This document shows positions 19,165 through 29,794 of a DNA stretch of 64,000 bases, piece after piece. The stretch lies in contig NZ_AUHC01000002.1 of NCBI RefSeq assembly GCF_000422985.1, positions 186,001-250,000 on the forward strand, in the 5' to 3' direction. The notes below the pieces were generated by a model that saw only the letters and a list, made by a program, of their open reading frames with translations, had not been told where the DNA came from and did no database searches. This DNA comes from Erythrobacter cryptus DSM 12079 (lineage in GTDB: Bacteria; Pseudomonadota; Alphaproteobacteria; Sphingomonadales; Sphingomonadaceae). Position 1 is the stretch's first letter, and the number at the start of each line of letters is the position of its first letter. A program made the position numbers and the translations under genes.

Positions 19165-20595
19165 ATGAGCAGCCCCGGATCATCGATCATTTCAGCCCTC
19201 GGCGCGGGCAGCGGCGTCGATTTCATCAAGCTTGCCGATGATATCGCCGCGGCCAGCTTTGCCGGGCAGCGCAACAATCTGACCAGCCGGCGCCAGAGCC
19301 TCGAGGCGCAGGTTTCCGCCGCCGCGCAGCTCAGGAATGCGCTCACCAGCCTGGCGAGCGCGCTGGGCGAGCGCATCAGGAACGGCGATCTGGCCCCGCG
19401 CGGCGTGGTCGCCAACCCTGCTGTGGCCACGGTGAGCGTGGCCCCCGGCGCCCTGCCGCGCGGCACCTTCTCGCTCGAGGTCAGCGCGCTGGCGAGCGCC
19501 CAGACCCTGGTGAGCGCGCCGCTTGCCAGCAGCGATGCCCTGGTCGGCGAAGGCACCTTCACCCTGCGGCTGGGCACGGTGGATGGCACCAGCTTCACCC
19601 CCGATGCCGCGCGCGATCCGATCACCATCGCGGTGAGCGCCAGCGACACGCTGGCCAGTCTGGCGAGCAAGATCAACCAGGCGAGCGGCGGGGCGATTGC
19701 GGCCTATGTCGCCAGCGGCACCGGCGGGGCGCGGCTGGTGCTCAAGGGCCGCGAAGGGGCGGCCAATGGCTTTGTGGTCGAGGCCACCGGAATGGGCGGC
19801 GGGCCGGTGCCGGGCGATCTTGAATATCTCGCCTGGGCGCCCGGCGCTTCGGCCCCGCCGCTCCAAAGCGTGGCGCGCGATGCCGCCTTCAGCCTCGATG
19901 GGGTGGCGATGACCAGCCCCTCCAACCGCGTCACCGGGCTTCCCGGTGGCTTTTCGCTCACGCTTGGCGCCACCAATGTCGGCGCGCCCACCACCATCAG
20001 CTTTGGCGGCAACAGCTCCGCGCTGTCGGCGGTGATGGGCGATCTCGTCGCCGCGCTCAACGACATCACCGCGCAGGTCAACGAACTCGCCGCTCCGCTC
20101 GGCGGGCCGCTCGGCAACGACAATGGCGCGCGCGCGCTGCGCCGCAGCCTCGCCGCACTCGCGGGCGAGGTGGTGATGCCCGGCGCGGCTGCGGGGGCGC
20201 CGCGCACGCTCGGCGATCTTGGCCTTGCGCTCAACCGCGACGGCACCTTCCGGCTCGATGCGGCGCGGCTTTCCCGCGCGCTCGAGGATCAGCCCGAGGC
20301 GGTGGCGGCGATGTTCACCACCGGGGCGAGCGGGGTCTTTGCCACGATCGACCGTTTCGTGCGCGCCAACAGTTCGATCGGCAATCCCGGCACGCTCGGC
20401 GGCTCGCTCACCCGCTATGAGCGCGAGCTTGCCGCGAGCGATGCGCGGCTCGGCAAGATCGCCGAGCAGCAGGAGGCCCTGCGGCTGCGCCTCACCCGCG
20501 AGTTCACCGCCTCCGAACGCCGCGTTGCCGCCGCGCAATCGACCCTGGCCTTCCTGCGCCAGCAGGTCGATCTGTGGTCGGCGCGCGAGCGCTGA
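19165..20595 (+). CDS. fliD: Flagellar hook-associated protein 2 (filament cap) FliD
   Basis: FliD caps the growing filament and folds flagellin. The 476-residue product has the N-terminal pattern IISALGAGSGVDFIKLADDI, as in FliD (ISSLGIGSGLD). A central domain includes SLEVSALASAQTLVSAPLAS, and the C-terminal coiled-coil region has TRYERELAASDARLGKIAEQ and STLAFLRQQVDLWSAR. It follows flhB after 30 bases and is followed by fliS, the flagellin chaperone, 15 bases later. This fliD-fliS pairing is usual. Confidence 0.95.
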   Translation: MSSPGSSIISALGAGSGVDFIKLADDIAAASFAGQRNNLTSRRQSLEAQVSAAAQLRNALTSLASALGERIRNGDLAPRGVVANPAVATVSVAPGALPRGTFSLEVSALASAQTLVSAPLASSDALVGEGTFTLRLGTVDGTSFTPDAARDPITIAVSASDTLASLASKINQASGGAIAAYVASGTGGARLVLKGREGAANGFVVEATGMGGGPVPGDLEYLAWAPGASAPPLQSVARDAAFSLDGVAMTSPSNRVTGLPGGFSLTLGATNVGAPTTISFGGNSSALSAVMGDLVAALNDITAQVNELAAPLGGPLGNDNGARALRRSLAALAGEVVMPGAAAGAPRTLGDLGLALNRDGTFRLDAARLSRALEDQPEAVAAMFTTGASGVFATIDRFVRANSSIGNPGTLGGSLTRYERELAASDARLGKIAEQQEALRLRLTREFTASERRVAAAQSTLAFLRQQVDLWSARER

Positions 20596-20610
20596 TGCGG
20601 GGGCCGGACG

Positions 20611-21030
20611 ATGCAGCCCATCACCTGCCACCCCGCCGCGGCCTATCGCCGGGTGGCGCTCGAGGCGCGGATCGCCGCGGCCGGGGCGGGCGATCTCACC
20701 CGCATCTGCCTTGAGGAGGCCGAGGCGGCGCTGGGCACCGCCCTGGCCCTGATGGCGCGGGAAGCAGGCGCGAATGGGGGCGCAAATGGGGACGGGCTTT
20801 GCCCTGGTTCTGCCGCCGCTTTGCCGCTGCGCGCGCCGCTTTCCCGCGCGCAGACGATCCTCTTGTGGCTCGCCCGCTCGGTTGCGCCAGAGCACCCGCT
20901 CGCCGCCAGCCTTGCCGCTTTCTACGGCGCGCTTGCCGCGCAGATCGGGGCCTTGCTCCAACAGCCCGATGGCCCGAGGCTTGCGGCAATTCGCAAGGAT
21001 ATCAGGGATGTGCTTGAGGCGGCCGGCTAG
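20611..21030 (+). CDS. fliS: Flagellar export chaperone FliS (putative)
   Basis: FliS binds the flagellin C-terminus before export. The 139 residues are predicted helical, with AAAYRRVALEARIAAAGAGD near the start, as FliS proteins begin with an Ala-Tyr-containing helix, and APLSRAQTILLWLARSVAPE in the second half. Sequence similarity is weak, and the position after fliD supports the call. A Gly/Ala/Asn-rich insert (around residues 50-65) is unusual. It is the last gene of the flagellar run and ends 11 bases before a parS-like site. Confidence 0.8.
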   Translation: MQPITCHPAAAYRRVALEARIAAAGAGDLTRICLEEAEAALGTALALMAREAGANGGANGDGLCPGSAAALPLRAPLSRAQTILLWLARSVAPEHPLAASLAAFYGALAAQIGALLQQPDGPRLAAIRKDIRDVLEAAG

Positions 21031-21041
21031 GCGCGGGGCAA

Positions 21042-21057
21042 TGTTTCACGTGGAACA
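21042..21057. other. parS: parS-type ParB-binding site (copy 1)
   Basis: The 16 bases TGTTTCACGTGGAACA match the parS consensus (TGTTNCACGTGAAACA and its reverse form TGTTCCACGTGAAACA). It lies in the 38-base gap between the convergent fliS and alpha/beta hydrolase genes. In one frame the site is read as MFHVEH, the typical spurious peptide at parS sites. An identical copy lies at 57631-57646. Confidence 0.85.
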
Positions 21058-21068
21058 TTTTGCGATCA

Positions 21069-21947
21069 TCACCCCTCGGCGATGAAATCGGCGATGATCC
21101 TTGCGGCGTCCCTGGGATCCTCGAAGGGGTGGAAATGGGTCATGTCGGGGCGGTGGAGATCGCGGCCCCGGGGCAGGATGTCGGCAAGCTCGGCCCAGGT
21201 GGGCGAGCCTTTGAAATCGGTAAGTTCGCTCTGCCGCGCGCGCACCACCAGCACCGGGCAGGTGACGCTGCGGGCGGCCTCGATGATCCCCGGATTGCTG
21301 CGGCTCGAGGCATAGATGCTGGCCTCGACCTCGGGGGGGCAGGCCAGTTCCATCCCCGTGCCCGAGGCGGCGGGGCGCAGGCCATGGCGGCAGTAATCGG
21401 CAAACACCCGGGGATCGAACAGGCAATAGGGATCGCGCGTGGCAAAGCGCGCCATCATCTCCTCGACGCTGGCAAAATCGCGCTTGCGGCGGATCGCCGG
21501 GTGGGGATTTTCGGGGGTGTAGAGCGGGGCGGGGGCGGCATAGAAGGCCGGCGCCAGGATCACCGGATCGAACAGCACCAGCCGGCTGAAGGCGCCGGGG
21601 CGATCGGCTGCGACCTGAAGCAGCGTGTGCCCGCCCATCGAATGGCCGATGCCGATGGCGCCGGTGAGCGCGGCTTGATCGAGAAAGGCGGCCACATCGC
21701 GCGCGACGATGCGCCAGTCGTCGATCGGCCCGCCGCCGGTTTGCCCATGGCCGCGCAGATCGAGCGCATGGGCCGGATGGGCGTTGAGGCTTTCGATCAC
21801 GGCATCGAACACCCGCCCGTGAAAGCCGGTGGCATGGGCAAAAACAAGCGGCGCGCCGTCGCCATCGGAAGGCCAGTGGTGCACCGCCATGGCGATATCA
21901 CCCACACGGTGGAAGCGGGTTTGCGGATTGGGGCGGGCAGAGGTCAT
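21069..21947 (-). CDS. Alpha/beta hydrolase
   Basis: A cytoplasmic 292-residue hydrolase. The nucleophile elbow is GHSMGG with Ser103. An oxyanion-type HATGFHG follows strand 3 (PLVFAHATGFHGRVF), and the C-terminal catalytic His lies in MTHFHPFEDP. The acid is probably in RARQSELTD. This fold covers esterases, lipases and haloalkane dehalogenases; nothing here fixes the substrate. It is a single gene, convergent with the flagellar operon and separated from it by the parS site. Confidence 0.9.
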   Translation of the reverse strand: MTSARPNPQTRFHRVGDIAMAVHHWPSDGDGAPLVFAHATGFHGRVFDAVIESLNAHPAHALDLRGHGQTGGGPIDDWRIVARDVAAFLDQAALTGAIGIGHSMGGHTLLQVAADRPGAFSRLVLFDPVILAPAFYAAPAPLYTPENPHPAIRRKRDFASVEEMMARFATRDPYCLFDPRVFADYCRHGLRPAASGTGMELACPPEVEASIYASSRSNPGIIEAARSVTCPVLVVRARQSELTDFKGSPTWAELADILPRGRDLHRPDMTHFHPFEDPRDAARIIADFIAEG

Positions 21948-21997
21948 GCCCGCGGGCTCAAAAGCATCGCCCGGTGCAAGTCAATCGCGCGCTTTTG

Positions 21998-23533
21998 CTA
22001 AGGGGCCGGTGTGGCGGCGGGCTGGCGAATGAAGGCCAGCGCCTCGGCCAGCCGCTGCGGCGCGATCAGCCGCAGGGCGGCAAGGTAGAGCGCCACCCCC
22101 AGCGGCACGGTGAGGGCAAGCTGCGCGAGCGGCGGCCAGCTTGGCGGCAGCAGGCGCAGCGCCAGCGCCACCCCGGCGGCCATTGCCAGCGCCGCGGCAA
22201 GCGGCGGGGCGATCGCGCGGGCGAGCGCGGCGAGCCTGAGGCCGATCAGCCCGCCCGACAGCCACACCGTGGCCGCGGTCAGCACCGCCATGCCGCCAAC
22301 CCAGGCCCAGGCAAGGCCAAAGATCCCCCAATGCGCGCCGATCCAGAAGGCGGCAGGCATCACCAGGCTGCCCAGCATTGCGATCCTGAGCGCGGCTCCC
22401 GGCACCCCGCGGGCATTGGTGGCCGGGGCAAAGAGAATTTGCAGCGTCATCATCGCCATCGCTCCGGCGAGGATCGGCAAAAGCGGGCTGATCTCGTGCC
22501 ATTGCGCGCCGAGCAGCACCGGCACCAGCGGCTCTGCCACCACCGCCATCCCGGCATAGGCGGGCAGCGCCACCAGCATCACCAGCCGGATGGTGGCGAG
22601 CAGCGCCTCGGGCGCGGCGCCCTGCTGGCGGCTGTAGGCGGCATAGGCGACCTCGTTGATCGGGGGGATGAACTTGGCCGCGAGCAGCTGGGCGAGGAAC
22701 AGCCCGGTGGTGTAGACCCCGAGCGTGTGCGGATCGAGCGCCCGGCCGGCGATCATCACGTCCGATTGGCTCTGCACGAACCAGAACAGCTGGGTCGCGG
22801 TCATCATCCCGCCAAAGCCGGCGATGTGCCCGGCCCCGGCAAAGCGGAAGCTGGGGCGGATCGGGGCGCGCGCCGCCCAGGTCATGCCGATCGCCTCGGT
22901 CACGAGGATCGTCAGCGGCGCGAACACCAGCGTCCACACCCCCCAGCCGGCCAGCGCCCCGCCGAGCGCCATCCCCGCCCCGGCAATCGCGGCGACGAGG
23001 CGCACCTGGGCTGGGCGGCGGAAATCCATGCGCCGCGCCAGCATCGCATAGGGCAGGGCGCTGAAAGGCACGGTAAGATAGATGAGCGCCTGCACCCGCA
23101 GCAGCGCGGCCACCTTGGGCTGGCCGAACCAGGCCGCCACCAGCGGCGCGGCGAGCACCTGCACGACCGCGAGGCCGAAATTGAGCAGGATCAGCATCCC
23201 CAGCGTCTGGCGCAGGCGCTCCTCGCTCACCTCGCGCTCGCGGATCAGCGCCGAGGCCAGGCCCCAGCCATTCATGGTCGAAAGCAGCACCAGCATCACC
23301 TGGGCCATGGCAAACAGGCCATAGTCCTGCGGGGCGAGCAGGCGGATGACGATCAGGGTCGAGGCCCAGGAGACCAGCTGGGTGAGCACCTGGCTGCCCG
23401 AGCGCCAGATCACCGCGCTGCGCACCTGCGCGGCGAGCGAAGGGGGCGCTGCGGCGGCGGTTGCAGCGCTGCCGCTCCCGACAGGCGCGCCCGGGGCCTC
23501 GCGGGCGGTGCGGGGCGGATCGGCCTCAGCCAT
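21998..23533 (-). CDS. Lipopolysaccharide/polysaccharide flippase (WzxC-like, MATE/MOP superfamily)
   Basis: A membrane protein of 511 residues with about 12-14 membrane segments. The N-terminal domain has the WzxC/MurJ-type pattern (VIWRSGSQVLTQLVSWASTL, then IVIRLLAPQDYGLFAMAQV). Such proteins move lipid-linked oligosaccharides across the inner membrane. The first 35 residues are a disordered Ala/Pro-rich tail. It overlaps the upstream GNAT-like gene by 8 bases, so the two form one transcript, probably for envelope polysaccharide. No glycosyltransferases are nearby, so the substrate is unknown. Confidence 0.9.
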   Translation of the reverse strand: MAEADPPRTAREAPGAPVGSGSAATAAAAPPSLAAQVRSAVIWRSGSQVLTQLVSWASTLIVIRLLAPQDYGLFAMAQVMLVLLSTMNGWGLASALIREREVSEERLRQTLGMLILLNFGLAVVQVLAAPLVAAWFGQPKVAALLRVQALIYLTVPFSALPYAMLARRMDFRRPAQVRLVAAIAGAGMALGGALAGWGVWTLVFAPLTILVTEAIGMTWAARAPIRPSFRFAGAGHIAGFGGMMTATQLFWFVQSQSDVMIAGRALDPHTLGVYTTGLFLAQLLAAKFIPPINEVAYAAYSRQQGAAPEALLATIRLVMLVALPAYAGMAVVAEPLVPVLLGAQWHEISPLLPILAGAMAMMTLQILFAPATNARGVPGAALRIAMLGSLVMPAAFWIGAHWGIFGLAWAWVGGMAVLTAATVWLSGGLIGLRLAALARAIAPPLAAALAMAAGVALALRLLPPSWPPLAQLALTVPLGVALYLAALRLIAPQRLAEALAFIRQPAATPAP

Positions 23534-24632
23534 GGTGCGCCTTGCCCCAGCCGGCCCACAGCGGCGCGATCAGCCGCGCGGCAAGGCGCGGGCGCACGAT
23601 CAGCAGATCGACCAGCTCATAGCCGGCCCTGGCGCCTATTTCGCGCTTGTAGCCGCTGTCGCCCGCGCCAAGGTCCATGAGGTCGATCCCGCCCGCGATC
23701 GCATCGGCCAGCGCGCGGTGATTGGCAAGCTTGCCGATCTCGTGGCGGGCAAGGGCCTGAACATAGCTTCCGGCGATGCCATATTGCACCTGGCCATCGA
23801 TGAGATCGAAGCTGAAGGCCACCGGCTTGCCACCCACCTTGAGGATCGTGGCGCACAGCATCGCGGCCAGGGCCGGATCGGCCAGCACCTCCAGCCACAG
23901 CGCCCGCTGGTGGGGATGGAGGAACTTGGCGCCGCTGCCATCGGTGCGCGCGGCGATCCAGCTGGCCGCCTCGATCGCGGCAAGCTCATCGAGCGCCGCC
24001 GCGCTCCAGGCGGCCCCGCGCACCCGGCTCCAGCTCACCGGGCCTAGCCGGCCGAGGCGCCGCTCGATCCGCGCCATGCGCTTGGCTGTTGAGGCGCGCG
24101 GCCAACCCTCGGCGCGCGCGGCGGCGCAATCGATCACCCAGCACGTGCCGGCCGGGCGGGCGAGCACCTGCCAGCCGGCAGCTTCGGCAGCAGCGACAAG
24201 GCGGGCGGTGGCAGGGCAATCGGCGCGCGCCGGGCCAAGCCGCCAGATCGGCCCGAGCGCGCGGCGGGCGGCGGGAAGGGCGAGCGCGGCGGCAAGCTCG
24301 CGCGGGTCGCAATCGCGCCCGATCAGCGCGGCGCGCAGCGGCCAATAGGCGCCCGCCACCCGCCGCGCCCCGAGCAGCGCCGGGCCGAAGCCAATGGTGG
24401 GAATGGCAGCGATCGGGAAGGAACCGCATTGCCCGGCGCGCTGCACCAGCAGGCTGCGCCCTCGCTGCGCGCTGTGGGGGCGGGCACAGGCGCTCAGGCT
24501 GGCGCGATACCAGGCGGCGCGCAGGAAGCCGTGGCCGGCAAGGTTGTGCTCGGCGAGCGCATCGAGCGCGGGGGGGAAGCCCTCCACCTCCACCGCCACC
24601 AGGCGGCTCGCTGCGATCCTGCCTTCGAACAT
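23526..24632 (-). CDS. GNAT/FemAB-like acyltransferase (BioF2-type), probably for polysaccharide
   Basis: A 368-residue protein with the bipartite GNAT pattern of the FemAB/BioF2 acetyltransferase group. The C-terminal half has AAMLCATILKVGGKPVAFSF, ALARHEIGKLANHRALADAI and GIDLMDLGAGDSGYKREIGA. The last two fit the signature of these enzymes, in which an acyl group is put on a cell-envelope precursor. It lies upstream of, and overlaps, the flippase gene, which supports a role in envelope polysaccharide modification. The exact substrate cannot be read from the sequence. Confidence 0.78.
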   Translation of the reverse strand: MFEGRIAASRLVAVEVEGFPPALDALAEHNLAGHGFLRAAWYRASLSACARPHSAQRGRSLLVQRAGQCGSFPIAAIPTIGFGPALLGARRVAGAYWPLRAALIGRDCDPRELAAALALPAARRALGPIWRLGPARADCPATARLVAAAEAAGWQVLARPAGTCWVIDCAAARAEGWPRASTAKRMARIERRLGRLGPVSWSRVRGAAWSAAALDELAAIEAASWIAARTDGSGAKFLHPHQRALWLEVLADPALAAMLCATILKVGGKPVAFSFDLIDGQVQYGIAGSYVQALARHEIGKLANHRALADAIAGGIDLMDLGAGDSGYKREIGARAGYELVDLLIVRPRLAARLIAPLWAGWGKAHHG

Positions 24633-24788
24633 GCTTCCACCTGGTCAGCCGCAAGCGGGGTGGCCTGCGCGCGCGGGCGGCAGGACTGGCGGCGCTCTGC
24701 TCTAGCCGGGGGCGCGTAACCATGCGGTTAACCACGCGCTTTTGCCCGGCTCTCCCGCCCTTTCGGGAACAGGGCGCGGCGCTGCCGA

Positions 24789-24817
24789 TTGACAGGGGCG
24801 CAAGCCTTGCCCCAAGC
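24789..24817 (+). promoter_or_regulatory. Possible promoter placing a near-leaderless start at the flavin reductase GTG
   Basis: TTGACA at 24789-24794 is a perfect -35 hexamer. At the usual 17-18 base spacing stands CCAAGCC, and the GTG start follows about 12 bases later. The metX gene has the same arrangement (TTGACA, 17 bases, CAAGTC, then ATG). The -10 element is not a canonical TATAAT. Confidence 0.3.
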
Positions 24818-24829
24818 CAGCGGCCAGCC

Positions 24830-25360
24830 GTGTCCGATCCCCTGCCTTCGCCTTCGCCCGAGCGCCCCGTGCCCGCCGCCGATCCTGCGCGCGAGGCCGA
24901 AGCGCGCGCCTTCCGCCAGCTGATGGGCCAGTTTGCCACCGGGGTGGCGGTGGTGGCGCTGCGGGGTGAGGGCGGGCGCATCTCGGCGATGACGATCAAT
25001 TCGCTGGTCTCGCTCTCGCTCAGCCCGATGCTGGTGAGCTGGAGCCTGCAAAACAGCGCGAGCCAATATGCCGCCTATGCCGGGGCGAGCCGCTTTGCCA
25101 TCAGCATCCTGGCCGAGGATCAGGCGGTGCTCGCCCGGCGCTATGCCGCGCGCGGGGATTCGGCGCTGCTGCCGGGCGATTTCGAGGAGGGGGCAGGGGG
25201 CCTGCCGGCGATCCGCGGGGCGCTTGGCCAGATCGCCTGCCGCCGCTTTGCCGCGCACCCGGCGGGCGATCACACCCTCATCATCGGCGAGGTGATCGCC
25301 ATGGCGCGCAGGCCAAGCGGTGGGCGCCCGCTGGTGTTCTTCGGCGGGCGCTTCGGGGGC

Positions 25361-25378
<18 letters not shown>
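24830..25378 (+). CDS. Flavin reductase family protein
   Basis: This FMN-binding split-barrel protein likely supplies reduced flavin or is a flavin-dependent reductase. Starting at GTG 24830 the product has 182 residues. An in-frame ATG at 24722 would give 218. The GTG is preferred because the domain starts soon after it ([20 protein letters not shown]) and because TTGACA lies at a promoter-like distance. The core has [20 protein letters not shown] and [20 protein letters not shown], typical of the flavin reductase domain. It ends with [14 protein letters not shown]. Its 3' end overlaps the convergent formaldehyde dehydrogenase gene by 18 bases. Confidence 0.88.
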
Positions 25379-26469
<1,091 letters not shown>

Positions 26470-26473
<4 letters not shown>

Positions 26474-26682
26474 CGGGTGTTCTCCTGTGGCTGCTGATCG
26501 GGACGGGCCACGGCTGCGTGGCCAAAGGGGCAATGGCGGCAGCCCGAGCCGCAGCAATGGCCGCGTTTGAGATGGGCCAGCCGGGTGAACACGCTGTAGC
26601 CGGTTTCGGGATCGCGATAGGTCATGGCCCCGCGCGCGCAGGCCGCTTCGTGCAGGGCGTGCCAGAGGGGGGGCGTGGTCAT
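26470..26682 (-). CDS. Small DUF5522 (Cys-rich) protein
   Basis: A 70-residue protein with the DUF5522 core, [20 protein letters not shown] followed by GCRHCPFG. Its four cysteines plus a nearby His probably bind a metal ion. The function is unknown. The gene stop overlaps the frmA start (ATGA), so its product is made together with the formaldehyde dehydrogenase, which may reflect a role in metal supply or detoxification. Its short length and cysteine pattern make the call reliable even without a known function. Confidence 0.85.
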
Positions 26683-26828
26683 CGGCGCCGAGCGATAGGC
26701 GCGCCCCGCGGCAAAGACAATCCGGGCAGCGGCAGGTGAGGCAGGGACAAACCGGCTTGCGCATGCCGGCGAATTGCGCTGTGAACCTGCGGCCTTGCCA
26801 CGTGCCGCTGCTGTCCGGAGAAGCCCCC

Positions 26829-29264
26829 TTGCGCATCCTGCTTGCCACTCTGGCCCTCATCCTTGCCGCACCCGCCGGTGCGCAGGGCATCCAGCAGACC
26901 AAGGGCCGCTTCGAGGACAAGTTCCGGCAATTGGACGAGGTGCTGCCCACCCCCAACACCTATCGCAACGCCAGCGGCGCGCCGGGGCACGAATATTGGC
27001 AGCAGAAGGTCGATTACACCATCACCGCCCGGCTTGATGAGCCGCGCCGCCGCCTCAGCGCCGAGGCTGAGGTGCGCTACACCAACAATTCGCCCGACAG
27101 CCTGCCGTGGCTGTGGATGCAGCTCGATCAGAACATCTTCAGGCGCGATTCGATGGCCGAGCTGACCGACGTGTTCGGCGGCCCCGGGCGGCGCGGGCCC
27201 AAGGTCAGCCTTGGCACGGATGGCGAGCCGGCGCGCCTCTCGCTCGAGGAGCTGCGCCGCCAGCAGGCCATGGCCGACAATGACTATGGCTACACCATCA
27301 CGGCGGTGAAGGGCGCGGACGGGGCCGATCTGCCGCACACCATCGTCGGCACGCTGATGCGGATCGATCTGCCGCGCCCGCTCGCCCCGGGCGAGACGCT
27401 CACCTTCTCGCTCGCCTTCGCCTTCAACATCGTCGAGGAAGACGCGGTGGTGGCGCGTTCGGGCTACGAGCACTTCCCCGACGATCCGAGGAAGGGCGGC
27501 AATGACATTTTCCTGCTTGCCCAGTGGTTCCCGCGCATGGTCGCCTATTCGGACTATGAGGGCTGGCACAACAAGGAATTTCTCGGCCGCGGCGAGTTCA
27601 CGCTCGAGTTCGGCGATTATGAGGTGAGCCTCACCGTGCCCGATGATCACATCGTCGCGGCCACCGGCGAGCTCGCCAACCCCGATGAGGTGCTCACCCC
27701 GCTCCAGCGCCAGCGCCTCGCCGCGGCGCGCAAGGCCAGCGCGCCGGTGTTCATCGTCACGCCGCAGGAGGCCGCCGCGGCCGAGGCCGGCAACCCCACC
27801 GGCACCAGGACCTGGCGCTTTGCCGCACGCAACGTGCGCGATTTTGCCTGGGCCTCGAGCCGCAAGTTCATGTGGGATGCGCAAGGGGTCCACCAGCCCG
27901 GCGCCGAGCATGAGACCGTGATGGCGATGAGCTTCTGGCCCAAGGAAGGGGGCGAGCTGTGGCGCAAATATTCCACCGCCGCGATCGCGCACACGCTCAA
28001 GGTCTATTCGCGCTTCAGCTTCGACTATCCCTATCCCACCGCGCAATCGGTCAACGGCCCGGTGGGCGGGATGGAATATCCGATGATCACCTTCAACGGG
28101 CCGCGCACCACACTCAACAAGGATGGCAGCCGCACCTATTCGCTCGCGGAGAAGATGTTCCTGATCGGCGTCGTCATCCACGAGATCGGGCACATCTACT
28201 TTCCGATGACGGTCAATTCCGACGAGCGGCAATGGACCTGGATGGACGAAGGGCTCAATTCCTTCCTCGATTCGGTCGCCGGCTATGAATGGGACCCCAA
28301 GCTGCCCTGGACCCGCAGCCTGCCGCGCGACATGGTGAGCTACATGATCTCCTCCGAGCAGGAGCCGATCATGACCCAGTCGGATTCGGTCACCAACCTT
28401 GGCGCCAATGCCTATGGCAAGCCTTCGGCTGCGCTGCACCTCTTGCGCGATACCATCATCGGGCGCGAACGCTTCGATTTCGCGCTCAAGGAATATGCCC
28501 GGCGCTGGAAGTTCAAGCGCCCCACGCCTGCCGATTTCTTCCGCACCATCGAGGAAGCGAGCGGCACCGATCTCGACTGGTTCTGGCGCGGCTGGTTCTA
28601 CACCACCGACCATGTCGATATCAGCCTCGATACGATCTATCGCCTGCGGCTCGACACCAAGGACCCCGACATCGATCTGCCGCGCCGCCGGGCCGAGCGC
28701 GCCGAGGCGCCCGAGCCGGTGGGCGTTGCCCTCAACCGCGCGCAGGGCTTGCCGATCTGGGTACTGGAGAACCGCGGCGTTACCGATTTTTATGATCGCA
28801 ACGACGAATTCACCGTCACCCCCAAGGATCGCAAGGCCTATGCCGAGTTCCGCGACAGCCTCTTGCCGTGGGAGCGGGCGGCCTTCGAGCGGGCGGTGAA
28901 GGAAGATGCCAATTATTATGTCCTCAACTTCACCAACCGCGGCGGGCTGGTGATGCCGATCATCCTCGGCCTGTCGTTCAAGGATGGCAGCCGCGAGAAG
29001 CTGACGATCCCGGCCGAGATCTGGCGGCGCAACCCGCGCGAGGTGGCCAAGCTCCTCGTCTATCCCAAGGGCAAGGAGCTGGTCGAGGTGGTGGTCGATC
29101 CCGATTGGGAAACCGGCGATGCCGATATCGAGAACAACCACTATCCGCGCCGCATCATCCCCAGCCGCATCGAGGCCTTCAAGGCCGAGGCGGCAAAGGC
29201 GCGCAGCGCACGCGACCTGATGGGCGAGGCGGCCGGGGCCGAGCCGGACAAGAAGCGCAAGTGA
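26829..29264 (+). CDS. M1 family metallopeptidase (secreted aminopeptidase)
   Basis: A secreted zinc peptidase of 811 residues from the TTG start at 26829, which follows GGAGAAGC at a good spacing. It opens directly into a signal peptide ([20 protein letters not shown]). An ATG at 26763 is an alternative. The M1 active site is [11 protein letters not shown]: His451, Glu452, His455 and Glu474 in MDEG, with 18 residues between the motif and the third ligand. The exopeptidase motif is the variant VGGMEYPM (usual GAMEN). It probably acts in the periplasm on peptide N-termini. The next gene begins at the stop (GTGA). Confidence 0.93.
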   Translation: MRILLATLALILAAPAGAQGIQQTKGRFEDKFRQLDEVLPTPNTYRNASGAPGHEYWQQKVDYTITARLDEPRRRLSAEAEVRYTNNSPDSLPWLWMQLDQNIFRRDSMAELTDVFGGPGRRGPKVSLGTDGEPARLSLEELRRQQAMADNDYGYTITAVKGADGADLPHTIVGTLMRIDLPRPLAPGETLTFSLAFAFNIVEEDAVVARSGYEHFPDDPRKGGNDIFLLAQWFPRMVAYSDYEGWHNKEFLGRGEFTLEFGDYEVSLTVPDDHIVAATGELANPDEVLTPLQRQRLAAARKASAPVFIVTPQEAAAAEAGNPTGTRTWRFAARNVRDFAWASSRKFMWDAQGVHQPGAEHETVMAMSFWPKEGGELWRKYSTAAIAHTLKVYSRFSFDYPYPTAQSVNGPVGGMEYPMITFNGPRTTLNKDGSRTYSLAEKMFLIGVVIHEIGHIYFPMTVNSDERQWTWMDEGLNSFLDSVAGYEWDPKLPWTRSLPRDMVSYMISSEQEPIMTQSDSVTNLGANAYGKPSAALHLLRDTIIGRERFDFALKEYARRWKFKRPTPADFFRTIEEASGTDLDWFWRGWFYTTDHVDISLDTIYRLRLDTKDPDIDLPRRRAERAEAPEPVGVALNRAQGLPIWVLENRGVTDFYDRNDEFTVTPKDRKAYAEFRDSLLPWERAAFERAVKEDANYYVLNFTNRGGLVMPIILGLSFKDGSREKLTIPAEIWRRNPREVAKLLVYPKGKELVEVVVDPDWETGDADIENNHYPRRIIPSRIEAFKAEAAKARSARDLMGEAAGAEPDKKRK

Positions 29265-29794
29265 TCGCCCGGCGCGCCGTGCTCCTCGCCCTGGTGCTGG
29301 CGCCGCTCGCCAGCCGGGCGCTGGCGCACCAGCAGAAGCGCACCATCACCACTCTGGCGCCCAATCCGCGCAGCGCCATGCTCGAGATCGTCCACCAGGT
29401 GCCACTGCACGATGCCGAGCATGCGCTCGCCTTCCAGGGGGTGCGCCGCCCCGATATCATCGCCAGCCCGGAAAGCCGCGAGGCCTTTGCCCGCTATGCC
29501 ACGCGCCGCTTCCTGCTGGCGGTGGAGGGCGAGATCGTCGTGCCCGATTATGTCGGCAGCGAGATCGAGCGGGGCTTTTTGTGGGTCTATCAGGAATGGC
29601 CGCTGCCGGGCGCGGGGCAGGGCGGCGGGGCTGATGCGGCGCCGCGCACGCTGCGCCTCAGGGTCAACGCGCAGATCTTCACCGATCTTTGGACGGCTCA
29701 GGAAAACCGGGTGAACATCGGGCGCGGCACCCGGGTGGAAACGCTGGTGTTCCACCGCGGCGATGCCCCGCGCGAGGCGCTGCTGCGGATCTAG
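29261..29794 (+). CDS. DUF6702 family secreted protein
   Basis: A 177-residue protein starting at GTG 29261, which overlaps the stop of the M1 peptidase gene (GTGA). The N-terminus is a signal peptide ([20 protein letters not shown] followed by AHQQKR). The mature protein has the DUF6702 pattern, with paired strand segments such as RSAMLEIVHQVPLHDAEHAL and the C-terminal RVNAQIFTDLWTAQENRVNI. DUF6702 proteins commonly occur beside M1 peptidases, so the two probably act together in the periplasm. The molecular function is unknown. Its 3' end overlaps the convergent signalling gene by 4 bases. Confidence 0.8.
   Translation: MIARRAVLLALVLAPLASRALAHQQKRTITTLAPNPRSAMLEIVHQVPLHDAEHALAFQGVRRPDIIASPESREAFARYATRRFLLAVEGEIVVPDYVGSEIERGFLWVYQEWPLPGAGQGGGADAAPRTLRLRVNAQIFTDLWTAQENRVNIGRGTRVETLVFHRGDAPREALLRI

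Noticed and set aside
21041-21085. Short ORF reading MFHVEH after fliS
   Set aside because: It is the parS site read as protein, not a gene.
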